NCBI GenBank assembly: GCA_015075225.1
Contig: JABTUQ010000009.1
Coordinates: forward strand, 1 to 64,000
Direction of reading: 5' to 3'
DNA length: 64,000 bases
DNA from: Burkholderiales bacterium
GTDB taxonomy: Bacteria; Pseudomonadota; Gammaproteobacteria; Burkholderiales; Nitrosomonadaceae
Shown here: in pieces, positions 24,378-33,291 of the stretch
Layout of the letters: the number at the start of each line of letters is the position of its first letter
How positions within the stretch are numbered: the stretch's first letter is position 1
Notes under the pieces: generated by a model
Seen by the model: only the letters and a program-made list of their open reading frames with translations
The model's database searches: none
Told to the model about the DNA's origin: nothing
Made by a program: the position numbers and the translations under genes

Positions 24378-26825
24378 ATGAATCAGGCTGTTTTTATATT
24401 GCGTTTAGCCGTATTCATAGTTTCTCTGTGTTTTTTTGGTGGTGAATCGGTGTTAATCGGAATCTACAGCCTTGCATTTGTATTGGGTGTGCTTTGGCTA
24501 CTGCAGCAGCCGGTATTGCCCGGAGTTTACTGGGCGGCAGGTCTGGTTCCGGTTGCGCTGGCGGCCTTGTTTTTTTCTCGATTCCCTTCCCGTTTTTCAA
24601 TAGGCATCGTTCGAATTCTTCTGTTTGTAACGATGGTGGGTGCTGGTTTTTTCTGGGCGGCGTACCGGGCGCAGGATAGGTTGGCGGATGATCTCTCTTC
24701 TGCTTGGGAAGGAAAGGATATTGCGGTTGTTGGGGTGGTTACGGAAATGCCGCAGCTTTCCCGGCAAAGTGTGCGTTTCCGGTTTGAGGTGGAGCAGGTA
24801 CTGATGCCGGAGGCTGTGGTGCCGTCCCATGTTCAGCTTGCCTGGTATCGTGATGCCAGGCGTGATGGGGGAGAGCTGCCCGGAATCATGGCGGGTGAAC
24901 GCTGGCAGTTGACCATCCGGCTGAAGCGGCCGCATGGTAGTGCCAACCCACATGTACCGGATTATGAAGCGAAGTTGTTTGAACGTGATGTGCGGGCAAC
25001 CGGGTATGTGCGGGCGGGGCAGGGCAATCGGCGGCTTGAAATCCTGGAGAGTAATCCGGCTTATGTGTTCGAGCGCAAGCGTGATGAAATCCGCAGCCGG
25101 TTTCAGCATTATCTGGCGGATTATCCGTATGCTGGGGTGCTGGTTGCGCTGGTGGTGGGGGATCAGCGTGCTATTCCACCGTCGCAGTGGGATATTTTTA
25201 TTCGTACCGGTACCAGCCATCTCATGGCGATTTCCGGTTCTCATATTACGTTGCTGGCTGGAATGGTATTTTTGTTGGCATACCGGGCCTGGCGATGGGC
25301 TGGCCTGGCGTTGTGGCTGCCTGCCCGCAAGTTTGCGCTGGTGTGTGGTCTGGTTGTTGCAACCGGCTATGCGTTGCTGGCTGGTTTTGCCGTGCCTGTG
25401 AGGCGCGCGCTGTTCATGATGACAATGATCGTGGCGGCATTCTGGCGCAATCGGCATGTACGTATGTTGCCGGTGCTGGGGTGGGTGTTGCTTTTGGTTG
25501 TGGTGCTGGATCCCTGGGCGGTGACTGCGGCGGGTTTCTGGCTGTCTTTTGCAGCGGTGGCGCTGATTTGTCTGGTGGTTTCGGGGAGAATTGGCCGCGC
25601 CGGGGTTGTTGCTGGCTGGGTGCGCATTCAATGGGCGATTACGCTGGGGTTGTTGCCGCTGTTGCTGATTCTGTTTCAGCAGGTTTCGCTGGTATCGCCA
25701 CTTGCCAATGCCGTGGCGATTCCGGTGATTACTTTTATTATCGTGCCGCTTGCGCTGCTGGCCACCATTCCGGGGCTGGAATTTTTGTTGCTGGTTGCGC
25801 ATCCTGTGCTGCAGGGAACCATGATGGTATTGCAATGGCTGGGCGAGCTTCCGCTGGCAACGTGGGAGCAGCAGGCGCCGCCATTGTGGGCCGTGATTGC
25901 GGCGATTTTCGGTGTGGTGTGGTTATTGCTGCCGGGTGGGCCGGGGCTGGGTATGGTGGCGGGGTTTCCCGCGCGCTGGCTGGGAATTCTGGCCGGGTTG
26001 CCATTATTTCTGATTTCTCCTGAAAAACCGGCAGAGGGAGAACTCTGGCTGACGGTGCTGGATGTGGGGCAGGGGCTGGCTGTGGTGGTGCGCACCCGGA
26101 ACCACACGCTGCTTTACGATACCGGGCCGGGGTATGGTGAGAGTGATAGCGGGAAGTATGTGATTCTGCCTTACCTGCGCGGGGAGGGGCTGCAAGCGCT
26201 GGATCGGATGATCGTTTCTCATGTGGATTCGGATCACAGTGGCGGGGCGTTGTCGGTGCTGGAAAAAATAAACACCGGAATGCTGTTGTCCTCAATTGCC
26301 GGAGATCATCCGATCCGGCAGTCAATTTCCGATAATCGCTATTGCCTTGCAGGGGATGCGTGGCAGTGGGATGGCGTAGATTTTGAAATTCTGCATCCGG
26401 CAGAATCTACAAATTTGGCGGTAAAACGCAAAACCAACGAAACAAGTTGTGTGATAAAAATAACAACGGTTCACGGTAGCGTGTTGTTGCCGGGGGATAT
26501 CGGCAAGGAAACAGAGGCGGCGCTTCTGGGGCGTGTGGGAGATTCGCTTGCTTCCAATGTGCTGGTGGTGCCGCATCATGGCAGCCGTTCTTCATCATCA
26601 CCTGAGTTTGTGCGGCAAGTGAACCCTGATTTCGCCATTTTTACGGTGGGTTATCGCAGTCGTTTCGGCCACCCGCACCCGGAAATAGTACAGCGGTATG
26701 TTGCGCAAGGCAGCAGGCTGCAACGCAGCGATTATGACGGTGCTATTTTGGTGCGATTTTCCGGGGGGCGGGTAGCTGTCGATTCATGGAGGAATCTCAA
26801 CCATCGCTTCTGGCATGACGAATGA
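24378..26825 (+). CDS. comEC: DNA internalisation competence protein ComEC/Rec2, 815 aa
   Basis: Inner-membrane channel that carries single-stranded DNA into the cytoplasm during natural transformation. Order of parts: N-terminal membrane helices with a DUF4131-type soluble domain (about 90-230), the Competence domain (LVALVVGDQRAIPPSQWDIFIRTGTSHLMAISGSHITLLAG, read in pieces), then many helices, and a C-terminal metallo-beta-lactamase domain (LDVGQGLAVVV; HVDSDHSGG; LVVPHHGS). ATG 24378 is chosen because it gives a hydrophobic start; the open frame upstream lies in repeat DNA. Codon use is GC-richer than in the neighbours. Confidence 0.93.
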   Translation: MNQAVFILRLAVFIVSLCFFGGESVLIGIYSLAFVLGVLWLLQQPVLPGVYWAAGLVPVALAALFFSRFPSRFSIGIVRILLFVTMVGAGFFWAAYRAQDRLADDLSSAWEGKDIAVVGVVTEMPQLSRQSVRFRFEVEQVLMPEAVVPSHVQLAWYRDARRDGGELPGIMAGERWQLTIRLKRPHGSANPHVPDYEAKLFERDVRATGYVRAGQGNRRLEILESNPAYVFERKRDEIRSRFQHYLADYPYAGVLVALVVGDQRAIPPSQWDIFIRTGTSHLMAISGSHITLLAGMVFLLAYRAWRWAGLALWLPARKFALVCGLVVATGYALLAGFAVPVRRALFMMTMIVAAFWRNRHVRMLPVLGWVLLLVVVLDPWAVTAAGFWLSFAAVALICLVVSGRIGRAGVVAGWVRIQWAITLGLLPLLLILFQQVSLVSPLANAVAIPVITFIIVPLALLATIPGLEFLLLVAHPVLQGTMMVLQWLGELPLATWEQQAPPLWAVIAAIFGVVWLLLPGGPGLGMVAGFPARWLGILAGLPLFLISPEKPAEGELWLTVLDVGQGLAVVVRTRNHTLLYDTGPGYGESDSGKYVILPYLRGEGLQALDRMIVSHVDSDHSGGALSVLEKINTGMLLSSIAGDHPIRQSISDNRYCLAGDAWQWDGVDFEILHPAESTNLAVKRKTNETSCVIKITTVHGSVLLPGDIGKETEAALLGRVGDSLASNVLVVPHHGSRSSSSPEFVRQVNPDFAIFTVGYRSRFGHPHPEIVQRYVAQGSRLQRSDYDGAILVRFSGGRVAVDSWRNLNHRFWHDE

Positions 26826-26950
26826 TTTCTACCTGATGGGAAGAGTGGGCCATCCGTCCATGTGTTGTACGGGGATATATAGCTGATATATCAATATATT
26901 AGTAAAAAAATAAAAGATGCAGGGAGACCAGTGAACGCTTTTCCCGGTGT

Positions 26951-26967
26951 GTAGGAAAAATTCCTAC
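26951..26967. promoter_or_regulatory. 17-bp palindrome upstream of flhD
   Basis: GTAGGAA-AAA-TTCCTAC is a perfect inverted repeat, 136 bases before the flhD start. A half site CTCCTAC recurs about 20 bases further on. The surrounding 26.83-26.95 kb is very AT-rich. It is a candidate regulator site for flhDC; no binding protein can be named. Confidence 0.4.
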
Positions 26968-27102
26968 AAGCTTTCCAGACAAACTCCTACTAAAGATATG
27001 GTAGTAGCCTCCTTTACGGTATCTGCTCCCGGGTTAAAAATGCACACATCATTTTTCAGTTCAATCCGGTTCAATTCGTACATGTCAGAAGGAGTAGTAA
27101 AA

Positions 27103-27455
27103 ATGGGGACAAATCAGATTCTGGATGAAATCAGGGAAGTTAATCTCGGTTATTTGCTACTGGCCCAACAGATGTTGCGAGTGAAGACAGGGTTGCTGCC
27201 ATGTACCGCTTGGGTATTGATGAGGATATCGCCGATATTCTGATCAAACTGACCAACAATCAGCTACTCAAAATGGCCGGATCCAACATGTTGCTGTGCC
27301 GGTTCCGTTTTGACGACAGCCTGATTGCAGAGATACTCACCAGTCATAAAGCAGGATCGTGCATTGACACAATCTCACGCGGCAATACCTCATGGCAGGC
27401 CAACCTGCTGAGAGAAAATTTCCTGAGCATTCACCTGAAGGAGAAACAGTCATGA
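27103..27455 (+). pseudogene. flhD: Flagellar master regulator subunit FlhD, frameshifted
   Basis: FlhD forms the FlhD4C2 activator of flagellar class II genes. The first 26 codons read MGTNQILDEIREVNLGYLLLAQQML in frame 1 with an AGAAGGAG ribosome binding site. The rest continues in another frame as DRVAAMYRLGIDEDIADIL and LLCRFRFDD, as in FlhD. The break is at about 27180, where GAGTGAAGAC replaces an expected GAGAAGAC (two extra bases). Apart from the indel the sequence is well conserved, so the lesion is recent or is a sequence error. Confidence 0.75.
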
Positions 27456-28023
27456 AAGATAAAGTATTTTATCCGTTGGCAGACAGATTCAGCTTGCTAC
27501 CGAGCTGGTTCGTTTAGGTGCGAGGCTGCAGGTACTGGAGGCTTCCACCTCGCTTAGTCGGGAACGATTGGTAAAGCTGTACAAGGAGGTCAAAGGGGCT
27601 TCTCCTCCCAAAGGAATGCTTCCTTATTCGGAAGACTGGTTTACAGGCTGGCAGCCCAATATGCATGCTTCGCTGTTCATCAATATCCATAGCTACATTA
27701 CCCGATACACAAAAGTCCGTGATATTGATGCAGTTATCAAGAGCTATCAGTTATATCTGGAGCATATTGAGGTTAACTGCCTGCAGCGCATATTGAGTTT
27801 TACCCGTGCCTGGATGCTGGTACGTTTTGTCGAGAGCAAGGTGTTATCCGTGACACCCTGTGTCAAGTGTTCCGGTAATTTTCTGGTACACAGCCTGGAT
27901 ATTAAATCCAATCATGTCTGTGGACTTTGCCATGTACCTTCACGAGCGGGCAAGACCAAGCGGCCAGTACAGGAGGTTGTGGAAGTTCAGGAAGTTGCAG
28001 TTAAAGAAGCATGTGCGATGTGA
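27452..28023 (+). pseudogene. flhC: Flagellar master regulator subunit FlhC, frameshifted near the N-terminus
   Basis: The zinc-binding FlhC partner is recognised by YKEVKGASPPKGMLPYSEDWF, RILSFTRAWMLVRFVES, CVKC and CGLCHVPSRA (four-Cys zinc site; read in pieces). ATG 27452 opens MKDKVFYPLAD and then hits a stop. The conserved N-terminal helix (QIQLATELVRLGARLQVLEAS) begins in a different frame at 27484, so one base is missing near 27483 (GACAG where GACCAG would restore it). Read without the repair, only 27568-28023 (151 aa) would be translated, from a TTG. The flhD stop overlaps the flhC start. Confidence 0.78.
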
Positions 28024-28083
28024 CAGGTTTTTCCCGGTGTTATCTCTGTGTTACCTTGTTTTTCCTGTTTCCTGCCAATATCA

Positions 28084-28116
28084 GGCACCTGGTGGCTGTT
28101 TATAGAACCAGGTGCC
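28084..28116 (+). terminator. Hairpin after flhC
   Basis: A perfect 10-bp stem, GGCACCTGGT with ACCAGGTGCC, and a 13-nt loop lie 60 bases after the flhC stop, with only a weak T-rich tail. Confidence 0.55.
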
Positions 28117-28176
28117 CTGTTCCAAAAGCAATTCTCGGCAAACAGCCGGAAGTTTTGTAACGATTTCCCCCATTAG

Positions 28177-28506
28177 GGAATCACTGATTAAATCCCACAC
28201 TGCCGTACATGGTGTTTTGCGGATGGAATGCAAGACGAATGAGGCAGTGAATGGTTGGTTTCTTTACAACGGGATCAACGCCGCAGTTCATCTGCAGAAC
28301 CATTACCCCAAAGGGTTGAAGAAGCATGCGCTCGCTATACCGTGCTCCTGCTGTGGTCTAATTTATTCGGATACTTCGATAGAAGGAGAATCCGGTTCGC
28401 CCCCAGAAAAACAGTAAATGGCACGAGTTTTTCAGGGGCGATTACGTAATAAATAAGCATTTTGAGCCGATTTCTAACGCAGAAATGACAGTTCTTCAGA
28501 GGTTCC
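28177..28506 (+). mobile_element. Composite IS5-type remnant ending in MITE copy 6
   Basis: The left end GGAATCACTGATTAAAT follows TTAG (28173-28176). The right 70 bases (28437-28506: TACGTAATAAATAAGCATTT, AACGCAGAAATGACA, CAGAGGTTCC) are the MITE right end, abutting the stop codon of the minus-strand gene at 28507. The roughly 250 bases between match nothing I recognise, and their short ORF has no family pattern. It may be an internally different relative of the MITE or two nested insertions. Confidence 0.5.
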
Positions 28507-29139
28507 TTAATCAATCAACCGTTTCAGGTTGTAAAGAAACATGGCGATTACACCCAGCAGGAGCATTGGCCAGTATGGGGTGATGGATTCGTACCAGTTC
28601 GTGCCAACGGAAACCGGTATTTCGAGATTGAATTCAGTGTTGTGCGTATCTGTGCCGGATAGCCTGAGTATGTATTCTCCGGGTTCGTTTATCCGAACTT
28701 CTTGCGTGATAATGCCCGATTGGTAATTTCTGGCTGGAATCGATAAAAGCGGTTCCATGGTTGTTTCGCTGGTTTTTCTGGCCAGGCTGACTGTTAACGG
28801 TTGTTCCCGTACAGAAACCGGATAGAGCAAATCAACGGTGATGTTGAGTAAACCAGGCCCGGGCACTTTCCCGCAGAAAATGGGGACGGATGCGGCGCTC
28901 ATTGCATCTTCCGGTATTGCGTAATCTTCGGGAATGAAATAAGCGGAATAACCTACCAGCAGCGTATCTGATTCAATGGTGCAGGTGCCGCCACGAAAGC
29001 CTTTGGGGTAGGTGTCCGACATACTTCCCTGTGGATTTACCTGAAACTGTATGCCGATCAGCACAATGCTGGTAAATACGACGATACCAATAAAAAGGCG
29101 TTGAATATTCACAGACAGGTTTTGCCAGATCGCGATCAT
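28507..29139 (-). CDS. Uncharacterised membrane-anchored protein, 210 aa
   Basis: I do not recognise the family. An N-terminal membrane helix (LFIGIVVFTSIVLIGIQF, about residues 14-31) is followed by about 140 periplasmic residues, including two Cys and a beta-rich part (GEYILRLSGTDTHNTEFNLEIPVSV, read in pieces) that looks like an Ig-like or jelly-roll fold, and a C-terminal helix (MLLLGVIAMFLYNL). ATG 29139 has a perfect AAGGAGG site. It is last in a possible minus-strand cluster after a TetR regulator, and its stop codon touches the MITE end. Confidence 0.7.
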   Translation of the reverse strand: MIAIWQNLSVNIQRLFIGIVVFTSIVLIGIQFQVNPQGSMSDTYPKGFRGGTCTIESDTLLVGYSAYFIPEDYAIPEDAMSAASVPIFCGKVPGPGLLNITVDLLYPVSVREQPLTVSLARKTSETTMEPLLSIPARNYQSGIITQEVRINEPGEYILRLSGTDTHNTEFNLEIPVSVGTNWYESITPYWPMLLLGVIAMFLYNLKRLID

Positions 29140-29232
29140 GTTGCCTCCTTGAAAAGTGATCAGGGGTGGTGCTTCCTTGCGGTTATTTTCTGTGGTTACT
29201 TTCTTGTGGCAGGTTTTAGGAAAAATCCGGAT

Positions 29233-29799
29233 TTATTGCGCGCCGCGTAAAATATCTGCTGCCGCAAGCCGGCCAATTTGCGCTATTTCACTATTACCGG
29301 TCACCATTGCCGTTACTATGGTGCCGTCAATCAGCAGGTTGAGCTTCTCCGTTACCATCTCCGGCTCCTTCACACCGCTTGCAGCGACGATGGTCTGCAG
29401 TCCTGCAGTAAATTGCGCTTTGTAACCATTGGCAATTTCCTGAATCCAGCTATTGCATTTCTCATGTTCGGCAACAGCATTGATAAATACACAGCCGTAA
29501 AAAATCTCGCTCTCAAACCAGTCCTGCATTAAATCGAACAAAGCCAGAATCCGCTCGGTTGGCGGACATTCCATTTGCGGAAGGTCGTGGTCAAACCAGC
29601 GGAACCAGATGCTGGCCTCTGCTTCAAATACGGCTTTGAGCAGATTTTCCTTGGAGCCATAGTGGGTGTAGAGACTGCGCCGTGATACGCCGGATTCTTC
29701 GATGATGCGGGCGATTCCGGTGGCGTGGATACCCACCTGGCAGAACAGGCGGCGTGCCGTCAGTAGAATTTTTTCCTCGACAGGGATTTTTGCGGGCAT
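29233..29799 (-). CDS. TetR/AcrR-family transcriptional regulator, 188 aa
   Basis: An N-terminal TetR HTH (EEKILLTARRLFCQVGIHATGIARIIEESGVSRRSLYTHYGSKENLL, residues about 7-53, read in pieces) is followed by an all-helical ligand domain. It is downstream of the FAD monooxygenase-like gene with a 43-base gap, and may regulate that cluster. The ligand is unknown. No strong ribosome binding site is seen. Confidence 0.9.
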   Translation of the reverse strand: MPAKIPVEEKILLTARRLFCQVGIHATGIARIIEESGVSRRSLYTHYGSKENLLKAVFEAEASIWFRWFDHDLPQMECPPTERILALFDLMQDWFESEIFYGCVFINAVAEHEKCNSWIQEIANGYKAQFTAGLQTIVAASGVKEPEMVTEKLNLLIDGTIVTAMVTGNSEIAQIGRLAAADILRGAQ

Positions 29800-29842
29800 T
29801 TTTTGGATAAGTCAGAGTGTTATCGGATAGTTAAAATTTCCG

Positions 29843-31036
29843 CTAATTCTCCTGTTTTTTGCCGAGTTGTTGACTGATTTTTCTGGCAATTTTGCCAGCC
29901 TCCAGTCGAATCTCGCGCAATTGTCCGCTGAGCGGGTTGACCTGGCCAATAAAGTACAGGCGTGGCGCGTTTGCAAATTCCTGGTCTCCTGCAATTTTGG
30001 CCCGATCTTTTTCATCGGTAATGCCAGGTACCTGGATGAGATCGGAGAAGCCAGTGCAAAATCCGGTACCCGCAACAATGACATCCGGTTGCAGGGTCGT
30101 GATGTCTGGATCAGGATTGTGTCCGGTTGGAACGGTGCTCAGCACTTCTACGTTTCCACCGGATATTTTCTGAATTGGCCCGACAACCTTGATGCGTCCA
30201 GCGCGGATATCATCGACGAAAGGGCCGTAAAGAATCGGCACGACATTATTGATGGCGTATTGTTTCAATGTTGACATGGTGGGGGAGGGTAGTCCGTATG
30301 CGGACAAATCACCTATCGTGGCGCTCCGGAAAAAACCCAGTATGCGATCCACCAATGCATTTGGCAGCTGTCTTAATATTATTCCGAGCCCAACAAAAGG
30401 GATGCCAAAAATACTTTTGGGCAGGAGTTGAGGCGGCGTTCTGACAGATAGCGTGACTGAACTGGCGTATTCCGCCAATCTGCTGGCAATTTCGGCTGCC
30501 GAATTGCCACTGCCAACTACCAGCACATGCTTGTCTGCGTAATCATGTGCACGTTTGAACAATGCGGAATGAATGATGTTGCCGGTAAAACTCTTTTTGC
30601 CTTCCCATTCGGGAATGACAGGAATGCGATTGGCACCAGCGGCAATGACGACAGCGCGAGCTTCAAATTGTTGATTTTCATTGTCGGTGATCTGCCAGAT
30701 ACCGCGTTCCTGGTCGTAGCTGATTTTTTCAACCTCAATACAGGTTTGTACAGTAAAGTCGCCACGTTCGGGCATTTTCTCAAGCAGAGCCACCACTTCA
30801 TCGCGTGAAGGCCAGCCTCCTGCAGACAGGGGAAACTTGCTGCCCGGCAGTGCGGAACAAAAACGACCCGAATTCAGGCGCAGCCCATCATAATGATTCC
30901 GCCAGACATCGCCGATAGCCGGTGTGCGTTCCAGTACCAGCGGGGTAAATCCGGCCTGGGTCAGTTCATGTGCGGCTGACAGGCCGGCAGGACCGGCACC
31001 GATTATGGCTACATCATGGATATCACTGGTTTTCAT
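29843..31036 (-). CDS. FAD-dependent flavin monooxygenase-like oxidoreductase, 397 aa
   Basis: Two dinucleotide-binding sites: GAGPAGLSAAHEL (FAD, about residue 13) and VVGSGNSAAEIASRL (NADPH, about 172), with the FMO/YUCCA-type arrangement including the ATG-like motif VAGTGF near the C-terminus. Probably uses NADPH and O2 to oxygenate a small nucleophile or ketone, or acts as a reductase; the substrate is unknown. ATG 31036 has AAGGAG. It lies between an OsmC gene and a TetR gene on the same strand, suggesting a detoxification or stress unit (inference). Confidence 0.88.
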   Translation of the reverse strand: MKTSDIHDVAIIGAGPAGLSAAHELTQAGFTPLVLERTPAIGDVWRNHYDGLRLNSGRFCSALPGSKFPLSAGGWPSRDEVVALLEKMPERGDFTVQTCIEVEKISYDQERGIWQITDNENQQFEARAVVIAAGANRIPVIPEWEGKKSFTGNIIHSALFKRAHDYADKHVLVVGSGNSAAEIASRLAEYASSVTLSVRTPPQLLPKSIFGIPFVGLGIILRQLPNALVDRILGFFRSATIGDLSAYGLPSPTMSTLKQYAINNVVPILYGPFVDDIRAGRIKVVGPIQKISGGNVEVLSTVPTGHNPDPDITTLQPDVIVAGTGFCTGFSDLIQVPGITDEKDRAKIAGDQEFANAPRLYFIGQVNPLSGQLREIRLEAGKIARKISQQLGKKQEN

Positions 31037-31091
31037 CGTTTATCTCCTTTCGATTTTGATCAGAACAACACGGCAGGGGGAGTTGATCTGC

Positions 31092-31634
31092 TTATTTCGG
31101 CTTGTGATGAATTTCGATATTGACTGGTACCGGGCGCATGATGGTGTCGGGTATGGGCGCGGTTTGTTTCAGTTTTTCCAGTAGTGCGATCACTTTTTCC
31201 TGTGGTGCATCGGTCTGAATTTCCACAACTACGTTGATGTCTTCAAACCCGGGGTTGCCCGGCTCTACTGCAAACGCTGCCCGGAAATTGACGCGCCCGG
31301 AAACATGTACGCGGAGCGATTCGACATTGATACGGGCGGTAGATAATCCGCCAATATAGGAGGCTGTCAGACAGTGGCCGACTGCGGCCAGTAACATATC
31401 CTGCGGCGTGATTCCCATACCGTCCCCACCGTAGCGCGGGGGTTCATCGCCGATGATTATTTGCCCATCGGTGACATTCGCTGTGGTGTGATAGCCACTA
31501 TCCCATACGACTGTAGCCTGATAGCGGGGTTTTGAGAGACTACCGTTATCTTCCTCCCTGATCTGGTTCTGTATTACAAATGATTGCTCGATGTTGATTC
31601 CATTGACGATTGTTTTTTTATTCGGTGAAGTCAT
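31092..31634 (-). CDS. OsmC-family protein, 180 aa
   Basis: The OsmC/Ohr fold is shown by PRYGGDGMGITPQDMLLAAVGHCLTASYIGGLS (the first redox Cys region, about residue 98, read in pieces) and a late NVVVEIQTDAPQEKV helix-strand. The usual second catalytic Cys is not present in the expected C-terminal segment (TAPIPDTIMRPVPVNI), so classic organic-hydroperoxide reductase activity is doubtful. It is the first gene of the minus-strand cluster, 55 bases from the monooxygenase-like gene; GGAG lies upstream of the start. Confidence 0.88.
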   Translation of the reverse strand: MTSPNKKTIVNGINIEQSFVIQNQIREEDNGSLSKPRYQATVVWDSGYHTTANVTDGQIIIGDEPPRYGGDGMGITPQDMLLAAVGHCLTASYIGGLSTARINVESLRVHVSGRVNFRAAFAVEPGNPGFEDINVVVEIQTDAPQEKVIALLEKLKQTAPIPDTIMRPVPVNIEIHHKPK

Positions 31635-31997
31635 GGCTGGATCTCCAGGTGGGAAATTATTGGCAATTGTAGACTGTTCGTTCTACTTTTGCCGGATGAT
31701 ATACCCTGAATAATCTGATGGCAAGAGTAGGGTTTTTATGTTGCTAAAGACGCAGGGTTGATACAGGAAATGGCTGAATATGCGGAGAGAAAATCTGGAG
31801 TGTTAGTAGATAGCGGAGTAAACGATTTGGAAAACATTCCATTGTAGTTTTGGGGATAATTTAGTTCGCATTCGGTTAAGGAATGTGTGCCGGAAACGGC
31901 ACAATATCAAATGTACCTGTCATTCAATTCTCCAGCTTGGTAAAGTTCTGGATTGCGGGTTTCTTTTAATGCAAATTATCCATTTGTGAGGATATTT
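31635..31997. other. Intergenic region with no recognised gene
   Basis: 363 bases between the divergent OsmC and nuclease-like genes. The sequence is AT-rich and must hold both promoters. I see no repeat, RNA or conserved ORF. Confidence 0.5.
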
Positions 31998-32957
31998 ATG
32001 ATTAATGAACTATTTATTGCGTTCTGGAATGTCGAAAATCTGTTTGATGTTGAAACAGCGGATCGGTCAGAGAAAATTCGAAAATTGATTGCCAGGGATA
32101 TTGCGGGTTGGGATGAAGTTTTGTTAGGGGCAAAGCTGGGGCAGTTATCAAAGGTGATCCGATCCATGAATGCGGGCGCAGGTCCGGACATAATGGGTGT
32201 TTGTGAAGTTGAAAACAGGGTTGTTCTCATGAAACTTGCAGAGAAGATTGCCTCTGACGGTGGGCGTGAATACCAGGTTGCGCATGCGGATACGAGCGAC
32301 AACCGGGGGATTGATGTTGCTTTTCTATATGACCCTGCTATTGCCAGCGTATCTCCGAATCAAACCTACCAGCACTGGATCGTAAAACGCTTTGCAACCC
32401 GTGAGTTGTTTCAGGTGAATTTTGAAGTTAATGGGCAGATTGTGGTGCTCGTCGGGAACCACTGGCCATCGAGAACAGCGGGGCAATATGAATCCGAGCC
32501 TTACCGGATGACGGCGGGCGAAACACTGTCTTACTGGGTTGAGCGGATTCAGCAAGAGCAGGGCAATGATGTACCTGTTGTCGTGCTGGGGGATTTTAAC
32601 GATGAGCCATTCAATCGCTCATTGATTGAATACGCGCTATCCATTAATGATAGCCGCCGGGTGATCAGCGGAAAAAATCCATATCTGTTGAATCTGATGT
32701 GGCCAATCCTTGCCTCGGGTGCAGGTACATACACTTATGGCGGGCAATGGAATCTGTTTGATCAGATTATGGTAAGTCGTGGAATTTTGAGCGGAAAGAG
32801 CGGGTGGCAGTTGCATGGAGCAGCGCAAATCGAAGCTGCTGAATTCATGTCGTACCCGAAAAAAATTGGGCCGAGACGGTTTGGCATTAAACCTACCGAA
32901 AGGGATGTTGCAGGATTTAGTGATCACTATCCTGTAAGCATCAAACTGAAGCGATAA
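31998..32957 (+). CDS. Endonuclease/exonuclease/phosphatase-family protein, 319 aa
   Basis: A DNase I-like fold protein. It shows FWNVENLFD at the N-terminus, MGVCEVENRVVL (catalytic Glu), VGNHWPSR, VVLGDFNDEPFN (Asp/Asn metal site) and GFSDHYPVSI (catalytic His) in the right order. The substrate (DNA, phosphoinositide or other phosphodiester) is unknown. There is no signal peptide. The frame opens at 31953, but ATG 31998 has GAGGA 8 bases upstream. It stands alone, followed by a long MITE copy. Confidence 0.85.
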   Translation: MINELFIAFWNVENLFDVETADRSEKIRKLIARDIAGWDEVLLGAKLGQLSKVIRSMNAGAGPDIMGVCEVENRVVLMKLAEKIASDGGREYQVAHADTSDNRGIDVAFLYDPAIASVSPNQTYQHWIVKRFATRELFQVNFEVNGQIVVLVGNHWPSRTAGQYESEPYRMTAGETLSYWVERIQQEQGNDVPVVVLGDFNDEPFNRSLIEYALSINDSRRVISGKNPYLLNLMWPILASGAGTYTYGGQWNLFDQIMVSRGILSGKSGWQLHGAAQIEAAEFMSYPKKIGPRRFGIKPTERDVAGFSDHYPVSIKLKR

Positions 32958-32973
32958 GCTCCTGTCGCTGTTA

Positions 32974-33180
32974 AGAAATCTCTGAACAACTACCTACGTT
33001 GTCATTTCTGCGTTAAACATCGGCTAAAAATGCGTATTTATTACGTATGAATTCTGCTTTTTATCTGGCGCCAGCGCCTCACCCTATACGGGCCAGCCTT
33101 ACGGTTGTTCGCTGCGTTTTACTTGTGTCTCCAGTTTTCGCCTTGAACTGACTGCCTCGCTGACGTTTTTCAGAGATTCC
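32974..33180 (-). mobile_element. MITE-like repeat copy 7 (long form, about 207 bp)
   Basis: Left end GAAATCTCTGAACAAC, right end TTTTTCAGAGATTCC. It is in reverse orientation and carries an extra internal block of about 65 bases absent from the 140-bp form, with GGCGCCAGCGCCTCACCC and a second half ending TTCGCTGCGTTTTACTTG. Flanks are TTAA-like on the left and TCAA on the right. Confidence 0.85.
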
Positions 33181-33240
33181 TCAAGTTGCAGCAAATACGG
33201 ATGCTCTGCTCCAGAAACAGGTTGGTTCCGAGTATCCAAT

Positions 33241-33270
33241 AAAAAAGCCTGCAGTGAAGCAGGCTTTTTT
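33241..33270. terminator. Bidirectional terminator
   Basis: A perfect 12-bp stem, AAAAAAGCCTGC with GCAGGCTTTTTT, and loop AGTGAA. It serves the convergent MITE side and hppA, and has a U-run on both strands. Confidence 0.92.
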
Positions 33271-33291
33271 ATTATAAAAACTGATATCCGG

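Noticed and set aside
24597..25835. A 412-codon minus-strand ORF inside comEC, and a 278-codon plus-strand ORF
   Set aside because: Both lie within a clearly conserved comEC frame and have His/Gln/Arg- or Gly/Ala-rich composition typical of shadow frames in GC-rich membrane genes.
28112..28417. A 101-codon ORF downstream of flhC
   Set aside because: It has no family pattern, poor start context, and overlaps a composite mobile-element remnant.
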